From positions 2,427,001-2,491,000 of the forward strand of contig NZ_LT629705.1 of assembly GCF_900103875.1 (NCBI RefSeq): DNA of 64,000 nucleotides, read 5' to 3'. The notes under the pieces were generated by a model, which saw only the letters and a program-made list of their open reading frames with translations, was not told where the DNA came from and did no database searches. The stretch is from Pseudomonas arsenicoxydans. Lineage in GTDB: Bacteria; Pseudomonadota; Gammaproteobacteria; Pseudomonadales; Pseudomonadaceae. Both the position numbers and the translations under genes were made by a program. Positions 12,496-21,629 of this stretch are shown here, piece after piece; position 1 is the first letter of the stretch, and each line of letters begins with the position of its first letter.

Positions 12496-12966
12496 ATGAC
12501 CCCCGCATTGGATTTGTTGAAAAAAGTTCGAGCCGAACATCGCGTGCACAGTTACGAACATGACCCGAAGGCTGCGTCCTATGGACTGGAGGCCGCGGAA
12601 AAACTGGGGCTGGACCCCGCGCAGGTATTCAAGACCTTGTTGGCCTCCAGTGAAAAAGGTGAATTGCTGGTCGCCGTGGTGCCGGTCGTCGGAAGTCTGG
12701 ATCTCAAGCACCTGGCTCATGCGGCCGGCGTGAAAAAAGCGGAAATGGCTGATCCTGCCGCGGCACAACGCGCGACGGGTTATCTGTTGGGCGGCATCAG
12801 TCCGCTGGGGCAAAAGAAGCGCCTGCGCACCTTCATCGACAACTCGGCGCAGCCCTTCGCCAGCATTTTTGTCAGCGCCGGTCGACGCGGGCTGGAAGTT
12901 GAATTGGCACCGGCCGTGCTGGCTGAACATACCCAAGCGAAATTCGCCGACATTGGTCGAGCCTGA
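12496..12966 (+). CDS. ybaK: Cys-tRNA(Pro)/Cys-tRNA(Cys) deacylase YbaK/EbsC
   Basis: 156-residue YbaK-family editing enzyme that hydrolyses misacylated Cys-tRNA(Pro) in trans. Family features are AASYGLEAAEKLGLDPAQVFKTL near the N terminus, the central AAGVKKAEMAD segment and GGISPLGQKKRLRTFID, in which the lysines line the active site. Preceded by Shine-Dalgarno GGAG. Stand-alone gene divergent from glpF. Confidence 0.93.
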   Translation: MTPALDLLKKVRAEHRVHSYEHDPKAASYGLEAAEKLGLDPAQVFKTLLASSEKGELLVAVVPVVGSLDLKHLAHAAGVKKAEMADPAAAQRATGYLLGGISPLGQKKRLRTFIDNSAQPFASIFVSAGRRGLEVELAPAVLAEHTQAKFADIGRA

Positions 12967-13056
12967 ACCGCTGTATGGTGAAAAATTGCCTGCTCTGTCA
13001 CTGGTATGGATTATCTGGCAACGACATGCTCGGTGGCCGGACATAAGGAGAAGTTC

Positions 13057-13839
13057 ATGCAGCTAGCGTTTCATCAGGTCGACGCGTTCAGCGATCGGCC
13101 ATTCAGTGGCAACCCGGCGATGGTCTATCGGCTCGAAACCTGGCTCGCCGATGAGTTGATGCAGAAGATCGCCGCTGAGCACAATCTCGCCGAGACTGCC
13201 TTCGTGGTGCGCGAAGGGCAGGGCTGGCACATCCGCTGGTTCACGCCGTCCACCGAAGTTCCGCTGTGCGGTCATGCGACCCTGGCGAGTGCCTATGTGT
13301 TGTTTGAGATCTACAAGGAGCCGGTCGAACGCCTGGACTTCATGTGCAAGTCCGGTCCGTTGAGTGTGAGTCGTGAGGGCGAGCGCTTGTGGCTGGATTT
13401 CCCGGCCATCGTGCCGTCAGAAGTGGGTGTGACCCTGGATGTCGAGCGCGCCTTGGGCGTCGAAGTGGTCGATGTGTTGGGTTCCAATGAATTGTTCGTG
13501 GTGCTGGAGTCCGAACAAGCTGTGCTTGATTGTCAGCCTGACATGGTCGCCCTGGCCAAACTGCCGTGGCCGGGCGCCATCGTCACGGCCAAGGGCAGTC
13601 GGCATGATTTCGTGTCCCGTTACTTCGCTCCGGCGATCGGCATCAACGAAGACCCGGTGACCGGCTCGACCCATTGCAGTCTGATTCCGTACTGGTCGAA
13701 GCGGTTGGGCAAGACGAGTCTCACCGCCTACCAGTGCTCGAAGCGAGGCGGGGAGCTGTTCTGTCGGCTGGAAGGGGATCGGGTGCAGATTGGCGGGCAG
13801 GCGACGCTGGTTGCGAGCGGAACGCTGATTCTCGGTTAA
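13057..13839 (+). CDS. PhzF-family isomerase/epimerase
   Basis: 260-residue PhzF-like protein, the diaminopimelate-epimerase fold. The N terminus reads FHQVDAFSDRPFSGNPAMV. The conserved catalytic Glu lies in NLAETAFV, with later SRYFAPAIGINEDPVTGS and HCSLIPYW. The start at 13057 has TAAGGAG seven bases upstream; the frame is open 51 bp further but without a ribosome site. No phenazine genes are nearby, so this is one of the widespread housekeeping PhzF paralogues of unknown substrate. Confidence 0.85.
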   Translation: MQLAFHQVDAFSDRPFSGNPAMVYRLETWLADELMQKIAAEHNLAETAFVVREGQGWHIRWFTPSTEVPLCGHATLASAYVLFEIYKEPVERLDFMCKSGPLSVSREGERLWLDFPAIVPSEVGVTLDVERALGVEVVDVLGSNELFVVLESEQAVLDCQPDMVALAKLPWPGAIVTAKGSRHDFVSRYFAPAIGINEDPVTGSTHCSLIPYWSKRLGKTSLTAYQCSKRGGELFCRLEGDRVQIGGQATLVASGTLILG

Positions 13840-13850
13840 CCACAGAACCA

Positions 13851-13885
13851 ATGTGGGAGTGAGTAAGCTCGCTCCCACATTTTTT
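13851..13885 (+). terminator. Terminator / single REP-like hairpin after the phzF-like gene
   Basis: The stem ATGTGGGAG / CTCCCACAT encloses a 12-nt loop with an inner GAG/CTC pairing and is followed by a run of five to six T. The sequence is REP-like but acts as an intrinsic terminator between two convergent genes. Confidence 0.8.
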
Positions 13886-13896
13886 GTCCGTGTGTA

Positions 13897-15006
13897 TCAG
13901 TTGACGGTGCTGTAGCGGCGCACGCCGGATTCGGTCGCTGGAATCTGCGCGGCCGTGCTGCCGGACGCCTGGAACAACACCAGATGTTCAGCCGCGACAC
14001 GAATGCCCACTTCAGCCCCGACCAGATGATCGGCGTGGCTGGGGAAAATCGACTCCAGTTGCGCGCCGGTCGGCAGCTGCAAACGATAGAGCGTCGATGC
14101 ACCCTGGAACGACTTGCCGACAATCCGCGCCTTCAATGCGCTGTCCGGCGCATAAACGATGTCGTCCGGGCGCAGCAATACGTCCACCGCACCGCCCACC
14201 GGCCAGGTGTAGGCACGGTTGCCGCGCAACTCACCCAACTCGGTCTGCACTGACTCCGGGCTGCTCAGCTGGCCGCGGATGAAATATCCCTGGCCGATGA
14301 AACTCGCCACATAGGGTGTCAGCGGTTCGTGATACAGGTTGTAGGGCGTGTCCCATTGCTCCAGGCGACCTTCCTTGAACACCCCGACATGATCGCTGAC
14401 CGCGAAGGCTTCTTCCTGGTCGTGGGTCACCAGAATCGCACTGGTGCCACGGGCCTTGAGAATGTCACGCACCTCATGGCTGAGCTTGCGTCGCAGTTCG
14501 CCATCGAGATTGGAGAAGGGTTCGTCGAGCAGCAGCAATTGCGGTTCTGGTGCCAGTGCGCGGGCCAATGCGACACGCTGTTGCTGACCGCCGGACAGCT
14601 CGTGCGGGAAGCGCTTGCCAAGGTTTTTCAGGTTGACCAGTTCCAGCAATTCTTCGGTGACCCGTTCCTTTTGCGGATGCTTGCGGATCCCGAAGGCGAT
14701 GTTCTCGGCCACACTCAAATGCGGAAACAGCGCGTAGTCCTGGAACACCATGCCAATTTGGCGTTTCTCCGGGGCAAGGGTGAAACCGGGTTTGGACAGG
14801 GTCTCGCCCGCCAAGGTGATTTCACCTTCGTGCACCGGTTCGAAACCGGCAATCGCCCGCAGCGTGGTGGTCTTGCCGCAGCCCGAGGAGCCGAGCAGGC
14901 AACCGATATCGCCGGCATTCAAATGCAGGTTGAGGTTCTGCACAACCCGCTGCTCTTGATAGCCGCAGGCGAGGTTGCGCAGGTTAAGCAGTAATGGATG
15001 ACTCAT
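13897..15006 (-). CDS. ABC transporter ATP-binding protein (FbpC/PotA type), orphan
   Basis: 369-residue ATPase of the iron/spermidine/sulfate importer class. It has Walker [15 protein letters not shown] (near residue 36), the signature [17 protein letters not shown] and Walker [15 protein letters not shown]-terminal OB-like TOBE domain follows ([23 protein letters not shown]). No permease or binding-protein gene adjoins it. It overlaps the 3' end of argF by 4 bp, so it is translated with argF. The substrate cannot be told from the sequence; Fe(III) is the usual annotation. Confidence 0.85.
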   Translation of the reverse strand: MSHPLLLNLRNLACGYQEQRVVQNLNLHLNAGDIGCLLGSSGCGKTTTLRAIAGFEPVHEGEITLAGETLSKPGFTLAPEKRQIGMVFQDYALFPHLSVAENIAFGIRKHPQKERVTEELLELVNLKNLGKRFPHELSGGQQQRVALARALAPEPQLLLLDEPFSNLDGELRRKLSHEVRDILKARGTSAILVTHDQEEAFAVSDHVGVFKEGRLEQWDTPYNLYHEPLTPYVASFIGQGYFIRGQLSSPESVQTELGELRGNRAYTWPVGGAVDVLLRPDDIVYAPDSALKARIVGKSFQGASTLYRLQLPTGAQLESIFPSHADHLVGAEVGIRVAAEHLVLFQASGSTAAQIPATESGVRRYSTVN

Positions 15007-15926
15007 GCGTGATGGTACGAAGGCGGGACGAGAAACTCGAGCAGGGCCTTTTGTGCGTGAAGACGGTTTTCTGCTTGATCCCAGGCGACCGAGCGCTTGT
15101 CGTCGAGCAGGTCGAGGCTGATTTCCTCGCCACGGTGAGCCGGCAGGCAGTGCATGAACAGCACGTCTTCGGCGGCCAGGTCGAGCAGGGCGCGGGTGAC
15201 CTGGTACGGCGCGAACAGCTTCAGGCGTTTGGCGGTTTCTTCTTCCTGGCCCATGGAGGTCCAGACGTCAGTGCTCACCAGGTGGGCGCCGCGCACGGCA
15301 TCCTGCGGATCGCGGACGATGGTCACGCGATCGCCGGCCTTGGCCACGAATTCCGCATTGGGTTCAAACCCTTCAGGGCAAGCAACGCGCAACTGGAAGT
15401 CGAACTGGATCGCCGCTTCTATATAGCTGTTGCACATGTTGTTGCCATCGCCGATCCAGGCCACAGTCTTGCCCTGGATCGAACCGCGGTGTTCGAGGAA
15501 CGTCTGCATGTCGGCCAGCAACTGGCACGGGTGCAGGTCATCGGACAGGCCGTTGATCAGCGGGACGCGCGAATTGGCGGCGAATTCGGTCAGCGTGCTG
15601 TGGGAAAACGTGCGGATCATCACCGCATCGAGCATGCTCGACATGACAATGGCGGCGTCACCGATCGGTTCGCCACGGCCCAGCTGGGTGTCGCGCGGCG
15701 ACAGGAAAATGGCCTGGCCGCCGAGCTGGATCATGCCCGCTTCGAAGGAAATACGGGTGCGGGTCGAGGATTTCTCGAAAATCATCCCCAGGACGCGGTT
15801 TTTCAGAGGCTCGAACAGTACGCCGCGGTTACGCAGGTCCTTGAGCTCAACGCCTCGACGGATCACGCTGACCAGCTCTTCGGGCGTGCAATCCATCAGG
15901 GAGAGAAAGTGCCTTGCGCTCATCAT
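15003..15926 (-). CDS. argF: Ornithine carbamoyltransferase ArgF
   Basis: 307-residue anabolic OTCase joining ornithine and carbamoyl phosphate to citrulline. The carbamoyl phosphate loop [12 protein letters not shown], the ornithine-side [10 protein letters not shown] and the C-terminal [11 protein letters not shown] are intact. Two adjacent ATG codons (15926 and 15923) are possible starts; an AAGG sequence lies 6 or 9 bases upstream. The next gene on the strand, the orphan ABC ATPase, overlaps it. An ArgR-type half-site lies about 125 bp upstream. It works in the same pathway as argG at 35.6 kb. Confidence 0.97.
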   Translation of the reverse strand: MMSARHFLSLMDCTPEELVSVIRRGVELKDLRNRGVLFEPLKNRVLGMIFEKSSTRTRISFEAGMIQLGGQAIFLSPRDTQLGRGEPIGDAAIVMSSMLDAVMIRTFSHSTLTEFAANSRVPLINGLSDDLHPCQLLADMQTFLEHRGSIQGKTVAWIGDGNNMCNSYIEAAIQFDFQLRVACPEGFEPNAEFVAKAGDRVTIVRDPQDAVRGAHLVSTDVWTSMGQEEETAKRLKLFAPYQVTRALLDLAAEDVLFMHCLPAHRGEEISLDLLDDKRSVAWDQAENRLHAQKALLEFLVPPSYHHA

Positions 15927-16327
15927 TGACTACCTTTTTGCAACAGACCGCAGATACTCAAAGCCTTGTTTAATTAAAAAAACGGGCGAGACCTGCGGCG
16001 TAAGCCGCACGGGGCGACGAAATAGGGGAAGGCGCGATCTTGACATTAAATGTCGCGTTTTTCCAATAGGCTACGGTGTTCGGGGATTTCAGAGGGGCTA
16101 CGGGGTGACCGCAGTAGCGCATTTGAAGCCGGTTTCCTGACAGCAGCCCGTCATTTGTACACCGGGCTCGACGGGCTTGGCAATCAAGCAGGGCGGGGAT
16201 GACGCTCTCTCGGTCGGTTTTTGACCTGGCATTCGCTCGCCGCCGAGACATGTGTCCGGTCTGAAACATTTGCTAATGCAAGGTGCTGGGTTATAACTAA
16301 GTCTCGAGCGACGCAGGAAGCATCGGA
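15927..16327. other. Divergent argF / 16328 gene intergenic region
   Basis: 401 bp without a gene. It contains the argF promoter region with an ArgR-like site and the leader of the small gene at 16328. No RNA gene or large repeat was recognised. Confidence 0.5.
16051..16071 (+). promoter_or_regulatory. Candidate ArgR half-site upstream of argF
   Basis: TGTCGC-N8-AA-N5 matches the 21-bp half-site consensus described for the Pseudomonas arginine regulator ArgR. The preceding 21 bp (16030-16050) give a poor second half-site with GCGC at the right register. ArgR represses argF in P. aeruginosa. Confidence 0.5.
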
Positions 16328-16621
16328 ATGGAATCGAAAGAACAGCTATTAATGGATTTACTGAGCCTCACGGCCCGCTCACTGACTCACCTCACCGCCT
16401 CCATGACGTCGATGTCCTTCGAATTGATGCGCAGTGACGACGACGTTACCAAGGCTGCCGGTCGACGGATGATCGACCGCATGGCAACCATCAGCACCGG
16501 CCTTGATGAGCATTGGCGACTGATCGGCGAGCTCACGGGCGTGCACATCGCCCAGGAGCAGATCGAAACCATTCAAGAGATCCAGTTGCAGACGCCGCCC
16601 CCCGGGTTACCGCCGAACTGA
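16328..16621 (+). CDS. Conserved hypothetical protein, helical, 97 residues
   Basis: Small soluble, mainly helical protein without a signal peptide or transmembrane segment and with a proline-rich tail (QTPPPGLPPN). The Shine-Dalgarno AGGAAG precedes the ATG by 10 bases. I recognise no domain. It stands alone between argF and the molybdoenzyme gene. Confidence 0.7.
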   Translation: MESKEQLLMDLLSLTARSLTHLTASMTSMSFELMRSDDDVTKAAGRRMIDRMATISTGLDEHWRLIGELTGVHIAQEQIETIQEIQLQTPPPGLPPN

Positions 16622-16755
16622 TCGTGCGCGGCCATCGGCTGGCCTGATAGTCAGCAATTCACGAGACGAACGTCGCTGGCGCAGGCGCGGGGCAGGCGCC
16701 ATAGTTTTGTTCCCGCGGCCGACATTGCCCGCCCAGAACAAAACAGAGACTGGCC

Positions 16756-18864
16756 ATGACCAAGACTCTCCATCACCGTGCTTGCCACCTGTGTGAAGCC
16801 ATTTGCGGCCTGACCATCGAGACGTCCGAAATCGACGGCAACGGCGTGCAGATCACCTCGATCAAAGGCGATTCGCTGGACACGTTCAGCCGCGGGCACA
16901 TCTGCCCCAAAGCGGTTGCCCTGCAAGACATTCAGAATGATCCGGATCGTTTGCGTCAGCCGATGCTGCGGGTCGGCAGCGAATGGCAGCCCATCGAGTG
17001 GGAAGACGCGTTCAGCCTGGTTGCTGAACGCCTCTCAGCGATTCAGGAGCGTCACGGGCAGAACGCGGTGGCGGTCTATCAAGGCAACCCCAGCGTGCAC
17101 AACTATGGGTTGATGACTCACAGCAACTACTTCCTGGGACTGCTGAAAACCCGCAACCGGTTTTCCGCGACTTCGGTTGATCAGTTGCCTCATCACCTGA
17201 CCAGCCATTTGATGTACGGCCACGGTTTGCTGTTGCCGATTCCGGACATCGATCACACCGATTTCATGCTGATTCTGGGCGGCAACCCGCTCGCGTCCAA
17301 CGGCAGCATCATGACCGTGCCGGATGTGGAGAAGCGCCTGAAGGCGATTCAGGCCCGGGGCGGCAAAGTGGTGGTGGTCGATCCACGCCGCAGCGAAACG
17401 GCGGCGATAGCTGACCAGCATCTGTTCGTGCGCCCCGGTGGTGATGCGGCGCTGTTGTTCGGCTTGCTCAATACCTTGTTCACCGAAGGCCTGACCCGCG
17501 ACAGTCATCTGCCGGTGGACGGTCTGGACGAAGTGCGTGAGGCGATTGCAACGTTCACGGCCGAAACCATGAGCCCGCTGTGCGCGGTGCCAGCGGAGCA
17601 GATCCGCCAACTGGCCCGGGATTTCGCGGCGGCACCGACAGCGGTCTGTTATGGCCGCATGGGTGTATCGACCCAGGCCTTCGGCACGCTGTGCCATTGG
17701 CTGGTGCAATTGATCAACCTCGTCACCGGCAACCTCGACCGCGTGGGTGGTGCGCTGTGCACCGAACCGGCGGTGGATCTGGTGGCTTCGACTTCGGGCG
17801 GGCATTTCAATCGATGGCAGAGCCGGGTGTCCGGGCGTCCGGAATACAGCGGCGAGTTACCGGTGTCGGCCTTGGCCGAAGAGATGCTTACCGGCGGGGA
17901 AGGGCAGGTTCGTGCGCTGATCACCGTTGCCGGCAATCCGGTCCTGTCCACACCCAATGGCCGGCAATTGGAACAGGCGCTGGACGGGCTGGAGTTCATG
18001 GTCAGCGTTGACCTCTACATCAATGAAACCACGCGTTATGCCGACCTGATCCTGCCATCGACTTCGGCGCTGGAAAACGATCACTACGACACCACGTTCA
18101 ACGTGTTCGCGGTGCGCAACGTGACGCGCTTCAACCGGGCGATCCTGGCCAAACCCGAAGGCGCGTTGCATGACTGGGAGATTTTCGTCGGCCTGGCCAA
18201 GGCGTTCGCGGCGAAGACCGGCAAGGAGTTGAAACCGACCATTGCTCCCGCGCAGATGATTGATCATGGTTTGCGGATGGGGCTTTACGGCGATGCCTCG
18301 CCACACAAACTTTCGTTGGCGACGCTGTTCGATCACCCGCATGGCATCGATCTGGGCGCACTCAAATCCAACCTGACGCCGCGTCTGAAAACCGCCAACC
18401 AGCGAGTCCAGGCAGCGCCTGCCGTTATTCTCGCCGACCTGGCCCGCTTTGCCGCGCTGCAAGCACCGGTCGCCGACGAATTGCTGATGATTGGTCGCCG
18501 CCATGTGCGCAGCAACAATTCCTGGATGCACAACTATCACCGCTTGGTGAAGGGCAAGCCGCGCCATCAATTGTTGATGCACCCGGATGACCTGGCCAGC
18601 CGTGGGCTCGACGACGGACAGCGCGTAAGGGTCAGTTCGCGGGTCGGCGTGATCGAAGTTGAAGTGCTCGCCAGCCTGGATATGATGAAAGGCGTGGTCA
18701 GTCTTCCTCACGGTTGGGGCCATGCGCGCCCGGGCGTGCAAATGACCATCGCCAGCAGCCAGCCGGGTTCCAGCGCCAACGACCTGACTGACGAGTGCCA
18801 GCTTGACGAGTTGTCCGGCAATGCGGCGTTGAACGGCGTTCCGGTGACCGTGGTGGCGGCTTGA
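16756..18864 (+). CDS. Molybdopterin oxidoreductase, DMSO-reductase superfamily
   Basis: 702-residue protein with an N-terminal [4Fe-4S] motif (Cys10, Cys13, Cys17, Cys50: CHLCEAIC ... HICPK). Molybdopterin-guanine dinucleotide binding segments follow (LILGGNPLASN, VVVDPRRSETA, YGRMGVS), and a C-terminal MoCo dinucleotide domain (GRRHVRSNNSWMHNYH). No Tat or Sec signal is seen, so it is probably cytoplasmic. At the position where formate dehydrogenases carry (seleno)cysteine the sequence reads SVDQLPHHLTSHLMYG, without an obvious Cys, Sec or Ser ligand. No partner subunit gene adjoins it. The substrate is unknown. Confidence 0.85.
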   Translation: MTKTLHHRACHLCEAICGLTIETSEIDGNGVQITSIKGDSLDTFSRGHICPKAVALQDIQNDPDRLRQPMLRVGSEWQPIEWEDAFSLVAERLSAIQERHGQNAVAVYQGNPSVHNYGLMTHSNYFLGLLKTRNRFSATSVDQLPHHLTSHLMYGHGLLLPIPDIDHTDFMLILGGNPLASNGSIMTVPDVEKRLKAIQARGGKVVVVDPRRSETAAIADQHLFVRPGGDAALLFGLLNTLFTEGLTRDSHLPVDGLDEVREAIATFTAETMSPLCAVPAEQIRQLARDFAAAPTAVCYGRMGVSTQAFGTLCHWLVQLINLVTGNLDRVGGALCTEPAVDLVASTSGGHFNRWQSRVSGRPEYSGELPVSALAEEMLTGGEGQVRALITVAGNPVLSTPNGRQLEQALDGLEFMVSVDLYINETTRYADLILPSTSALENDHYDTTFNVFAVRNVTRFNRAILAKPEGALHDWEIFVGLAKAFAAKTGKELKPTIAPAQMIDHGLRMGLYGDASPHKLSLATLFDHPHGIDLGALKSNLTPRLKTANQRVQAAPAVILADLARFAALQAPVADELLMIGRRHVRSNNSWMHNYHRLVKGKPRHQLLMHPDDLASRGLDDGQRVRVSSRVGVIEVEVLASLDMMKGVVSLPHGWGHARPGVQMTIASSQPGSSANDLTDECQLDELSGNAALNGVPVTVVAA

Positions 18865-18961
18865 TTGAGTCTGTCGGGGAGACCGAGCATGGCGCTCGGG
18901 TTTCCGTTACAATGCGCCACCGTGCCGACCTCTGAGTCGGAAAGTTCAGCCGAGGTGCTCC

Positions 18962-19303
18962 ATGGATATCATCGAAACGATTAAAGAGCAGATTGCTAAC
19001 AACACCATTCTGCTTTACATGAAAGGTTCGCCGAATGCCCCGCAGTGTGGCTTCTCCGCGAAAGCCGCGCAGGCCGTGATGGCATGTGGTGAAAAGTTTG
19101 CGTACGTGGACATCCTGCAGAACCCGGAAATCCGCGCGAACCTGCCAAAATACGCCAACTGGCCAACCTTCCCGCAATTGTGGGTCGGTGGCGAGCTGGT
19201 TGGCGGTAGCGACATCATGACTGAGATGGCTGCTGACGGTTCGTTGCAGAGCACGATCAAGGCCGCTGTTGAAAAAGCAGCTGCTGGCAAGACCGAAGCC
19301 TGA
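18962..19303 (+). CDS. grxD: Monothiol glutaredoxin Grx4/GrxD
   Basis: 113-residue CGFS-type monothiol glutaredoxin with active-site Cys29 in APQCGFSAKA and the glutathione-binding TFPQLWVGGELVGGSDI. This family binds and transfers [2Fe-2S] clusters. It sits convergent with bacterioferritin across a shared terminator, a common iron-related neighbourhood in pseudomonads. Confidence 0.95.
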   Translation: MDIIETIKEQIANNTILLYMKGSPNAPQCGFSAKAAQAVMACGEKFAYVDILQNPEIRANLPKYANWPTFPQLWVGGELVGGSDIMTEMAADGSLQSTIKAAVEKAAAGKTEA

Positions 19304-19315
19304 ACCCCGGTCATT

Positions 19316-19354
19316 AAAAAAGCCCCGCCTCTTTAAAAGAGCGCGGGGCTTTTT
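19316..19354. terminator. Bidirectional terminator between grxD and bfr
   Basis: The stem AGCCCCGC / GCGGGGCT (19321-19328 / 19343-19350) has A and T runs on its two flanks and an inner CTCTT/AAGAG pairing. It serves grxD on the plus strand and bfr on the minus strand. Confidence 0.9.
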
Positions 19355-19381
19355 ATTGTCTCGAGTTTAGCGGGCGCTAAC

Positions 19382-19858
19382 TTACTCGTCTTCGCCCATC
19401 TGCGATTGCAGGTAGTTCTCAAGACCGACTTTATCGATCAGGCCCAGTTGGGTTTCCAGCCAGTCGATATGTTCTTCTTCGGATTCCAGAATGTCTTCGA
19501 GCAGTTCGCGGCTACCGTAGTCGCCAACAGTTTCGCAATGAGCGATAGCGACTTTAAGGTCGGCATGGCCAGTGCGTTCGATGCGCAGGTCGCACTCGAG
19601 CATTTCCTGGGTGTGTTCACCGATCTGCAGCTTGCCAAGGTCCTGAACGTTCGGCAGGCCTTCGAGGAACAGGATGCGCTTGATCAGCTTGTCCGCGTGC
19701 TTCATCTCGTCGATGGATTCGTGGTACTCGTGCTTGCCGAGTTTATTCAGACCCCAATCTTCATACATGCGTGCATGCAGGAAGTATTGATTGATCGCGA
19801 CCAGTTCATTGGCAAGGATCTTGTTGAGATGCTGGATGACTGTAATGTCGCCTTTCAT
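19382..19858 (-). CDS. bfr: Bacterioferritin Bfr
   Basis: 158-residue four-helix ferritin of the haem-binding Bfr class. Met52 (SIDEMKHAD) is the haem ligand. Ferroxidase ligands are visible at Glu18 (ANELVAINQ), Glu51, His54, Glu127 and His130 (ESEEEHIDW). It stores iron as a 24-mer and releases it through Bfd. Bfd is normally the neighbouring gene but here lies 11.6 kb away, beyond an inserted element. Confidence 0.96.
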   Translation of the reverse strand: MKGDITVIQHLNKILANELVAINQYFLHARMYEDWGLNKLGKHEYHESIDEMKHADKLIKRILFLEGLPNVQDLGKLQIGEHTQEMLECDLRIERTGHADLKVAIAHCETVGDYGSRELLEDILESEEEHIDWLETQLGLIDKVGLENYLQSQMGEDE

Positions 19859-19910
19859 GATGGGGTCCTGCCCTTTATTAGCTGTCTATATGGCGGAGTT
19901 TGAGTGGTGC

Positions 19911-19934
19911 AACTTAGGGTGTCAAACCTAAGTT
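19911..19934. promoter_or_regulatory. Inverted repeat upstream of bfr
   Basis: AACTTAGG - 8 nt - CCTAAGTT, 53 bp upstream of the bfr start. This is a perfect 8-bp dyad of operator size. It does not match a Fur box. The binding protein is unknown. Confidence 0.45.
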
Positions 19935-20021
19935 ATTGAAACTTATATGAAAATTAATCGGAATAAGAATGTTTGTGTTCCGCGTCTTGCGCGTAAGCGA
20001 TTGATTTGCAGCCATAAAAAA

Positions 20022-20039
20022 ACCGGACATCAAGTCCGG
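20022..20039. repeat. attL: left 18-bp direct repeat of the integrated element
   Basis: ACCGGACATCAAGTCCGG is identical to 31466-31483. It forms a 6-bp hairpin (CCGGAC / GTCCGG). On the minus strand here it is followed by seven T, so this copy retains a full intrinsic terminator. Joining left flank, repeat and right flank restores a bfd terminator, so the integration site was that terminator. Confidence 0.85.
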
Positions 20040-20107
20040 GTGATGACTGTTTCGCCCACATTGCTGGGCCTTAATAAAGCTATATTTGATAAGCGCTTAC
20101 GCTTTAT

Positions 20108-20163
20108 GGGGTTACACTGAAATTACCGGGGTTACACTGAAGTTATCACCCCGGTGTAACCCC
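20108..20163. repeat. Tandem and inverted GGGGTTACAC repeats before the integrase
   Basis: Two tandem 20-bp units (20108-20127 and 20128-20147, 18 of 20 bases identical, GGGGTTACACTGAA core) are followed by an inverted copy (GTAACCCC, 20156-20163) just before the integrase start. Placement suggests operators for int control or arm-type sites for integrase/excisionase. The core GGGGTTAC recurs in other intergenic parts of the element. Confidence 0.75.
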
Positions 20164-20175
20164 GGAGAGCATGAG

Positions 20176-21423
20176 ATGGACACCACATTCGGCTTCACCA
20201 AGGTCACTTTGGACGCTTTGCCGCTGCCAGAGGCTGGCAAGCGTTCCGTTTATTACGACGAACGGCAACCCGGGTTGCAGCTCCGCGTCACGGCCAAAGG
20301 CGTTAAAACCTTTTCCGTGTTTGGCCGCGTATCCGGTGGCAAACCGGAAAGGGTGTCCATTGGCCGATATCCAGCGATCACCCCGGAAGTCGCCAGGAAG
20401 AAAGCCAAGGCGATCATTGCTCAACTGGCCGTTGGCACCAGCCCGAACGCGATAGCGCGGGAAGGCAAGGCACCAACCTTGACCCTTGCGGTGGCGCTGA
20501 CTGAGTACGTCGAGACGCAAACCCGCGATGATGATGGGCTGCCATTAAAGCCGCGCACCAAGGCTGACTATCTGGCGATGGTGAAACCCAGCCGGGTGAC
20601 GGCGGCGGGCAAATCCACCAAGGGCGGTCTGCTGCGCAAACTGGCGGGTAAATCAATCCACGCCATCACTGCCGCCGAAATAAAAACTGTGAACGCGGAC
20701 AATAAAATGCATCGCGGTGAGCGCCAAAGCGCTTACGCGCTGCAAGTGCTGAAAGCGGTTTTGAATTTTTACGGGGTCAAGATCAAGGACAGCCCATTTA
20801 GTCTGGATACACCCAAGGCCGGGCGCGTGACGATTCCCAAGACGCGAGCCGCCGACGACGCCCCGGTGACGAAACTGATGGAACACCTCGGGCACTTCTG
20901 GCGGGCGCTGAGCGCGGTGGAGTCACCCGTGGGCGACTACTTGAGGTTCCTGCTGCTGACCGGCTGCCGCCCCGGTGAACCGCTGATAGTGCCGGTGGCT
21001 GACTGTGACTTGGTTAAAGGCAAGGTGCTACTGCGCGATACCAAGACCCGCACCGATCACACATTGTGGCTCAGCACCCAGGTGCTGGAAATCGTCAAAC
21101 GCAATGTCGAAGGCAAGTCACCCGAGGAAAGTTTGTTCGCTATCAGCAACACGGATGCCCACGCACTGGCGCACGAACTGGTGGCCGCGACTGGCTTGGC
21201 GTTTACGCCTAAAACCTTGCGCGCCGTGTTTGCGTCAATCGCCAGCGATTTGGTGACCGTTAGCACTTACCGGCGCATCATGAATCGCGGCAAAGGCAGC
21301 GTTGACGATAAAAATTATATTAAGAAAATGGAAAGCCAGTTGCGCGACGGCTGGCAAAAAGTCGCTGACTATATCGAGGCGACTTCTGCCGATAACGTGG
21401 TGCCACTGTTTAAACTTAATTAA
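20176..21423 (+). CDS. P4-type tyrosine integrase
   Basis: 415-residue integrase with an N-terminal DUF4102 arm-binding domain (YYDERQPGLQLRVT, FSVFGRVSGGKPERVSIGRYP), a core-binding SAM-like domain and a C-terminal catalytic domain. The box I Arg lies in LLLTGCRPGEPL, the beta-hairpin Lys in RDTKTRTDHTLWL, the box II Arg in PKTLRAVFAS, and the nucleophile Tyr in DDKNYIKK. Both usual catalytic His positions are replaced (HxLR is KTLR; LNH is MNR). The start at 20176 has GGAG 8 bases upstream. It reads inward from attL. Confidence 0.9.
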   Translation: MDTTFGFTKVTLDALPLPEAGKRSVYYDERQPGLQLRVTAKGVKTFSVFGRVSGGKPERVSIGRYPAITPEVARKKAKAIIAQLAVGTSPNAIAREGKAPTLTLAVALTEYVETQTRDDDGLPLKPRTKADYLAMVKPSRVTAAGKSTKGGLLRKLAGKSIHAITAAEIKTVNADNKMHRGERQSAYALQVLKAVLNFYGVKIKDSPFSLDTPKAGRVTIPKTRAADDAPVTKLMEHLGHFWRALSAVESPVGDYLRFLLLTGCRPGEPLIVPVADCDLVKGKVLLRDTKTRTDHTLWLSTQVLEIVKRNVEGKSPEESLFAISNTDAHALAHELVAATGLAFTPKTLRAVFASIASDLVTVSTYRRIMNRGKGSVDDKNYIKKMESQLRDGWQKVADYIEATSADNVVPLFKLN

Positions 21424-21427
21424 AATT

Positions 21428-21450
21428 AAAGGCCCGTAAAGGGCCTTTTT
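21428..21450 (+). terminator. Terminator after the integrase
   Basis: The stem AAAGGCCC / GGGCCTTT with a 5-nt loop is followed by a T run. It ends integrase transcription. Confidence 0.88.
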
Positions 21451-21515
21451 ATTAGTGCCAGATAAACGGTAAGGTCAAATAAAACCTAAACTTTCAATAT
21501 CTTAACCTTGCACTT

Positions 21516-21561
21516 GTAGCGATGTTGTATTACCACAATACAATAATTGCTCAGTCGCTAC
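21516..21561. promoter_or_regulatory. Nested dyad upstream of the AlpA-like gene
   Basis: The inner repeat TTGTATT-ACCAC-AATACAA (21525-21543) lies within an outer GTAGCGA (21516-21522) / TCGCTAC (21555-21561). It sits about 70-110 bp upstream of the AlpA-like start, where a repressor operator or a structured leader would be expected. Confidence 0.5.
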
Positions 21562-21629
21562 CTTGTTGCCAAGCCTTACTCGGCATAGTCTGAGATTGTC
21601 ACTCATCACCGGCGATTATGGGGTTTGAA

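Noticed and set aside
13057..13839. Phenazine biosynthesis gene phzF
   Set aside because: Only a PhzF-family paralogue; no other phz genes are nearby, so the phenazine role is not supported.
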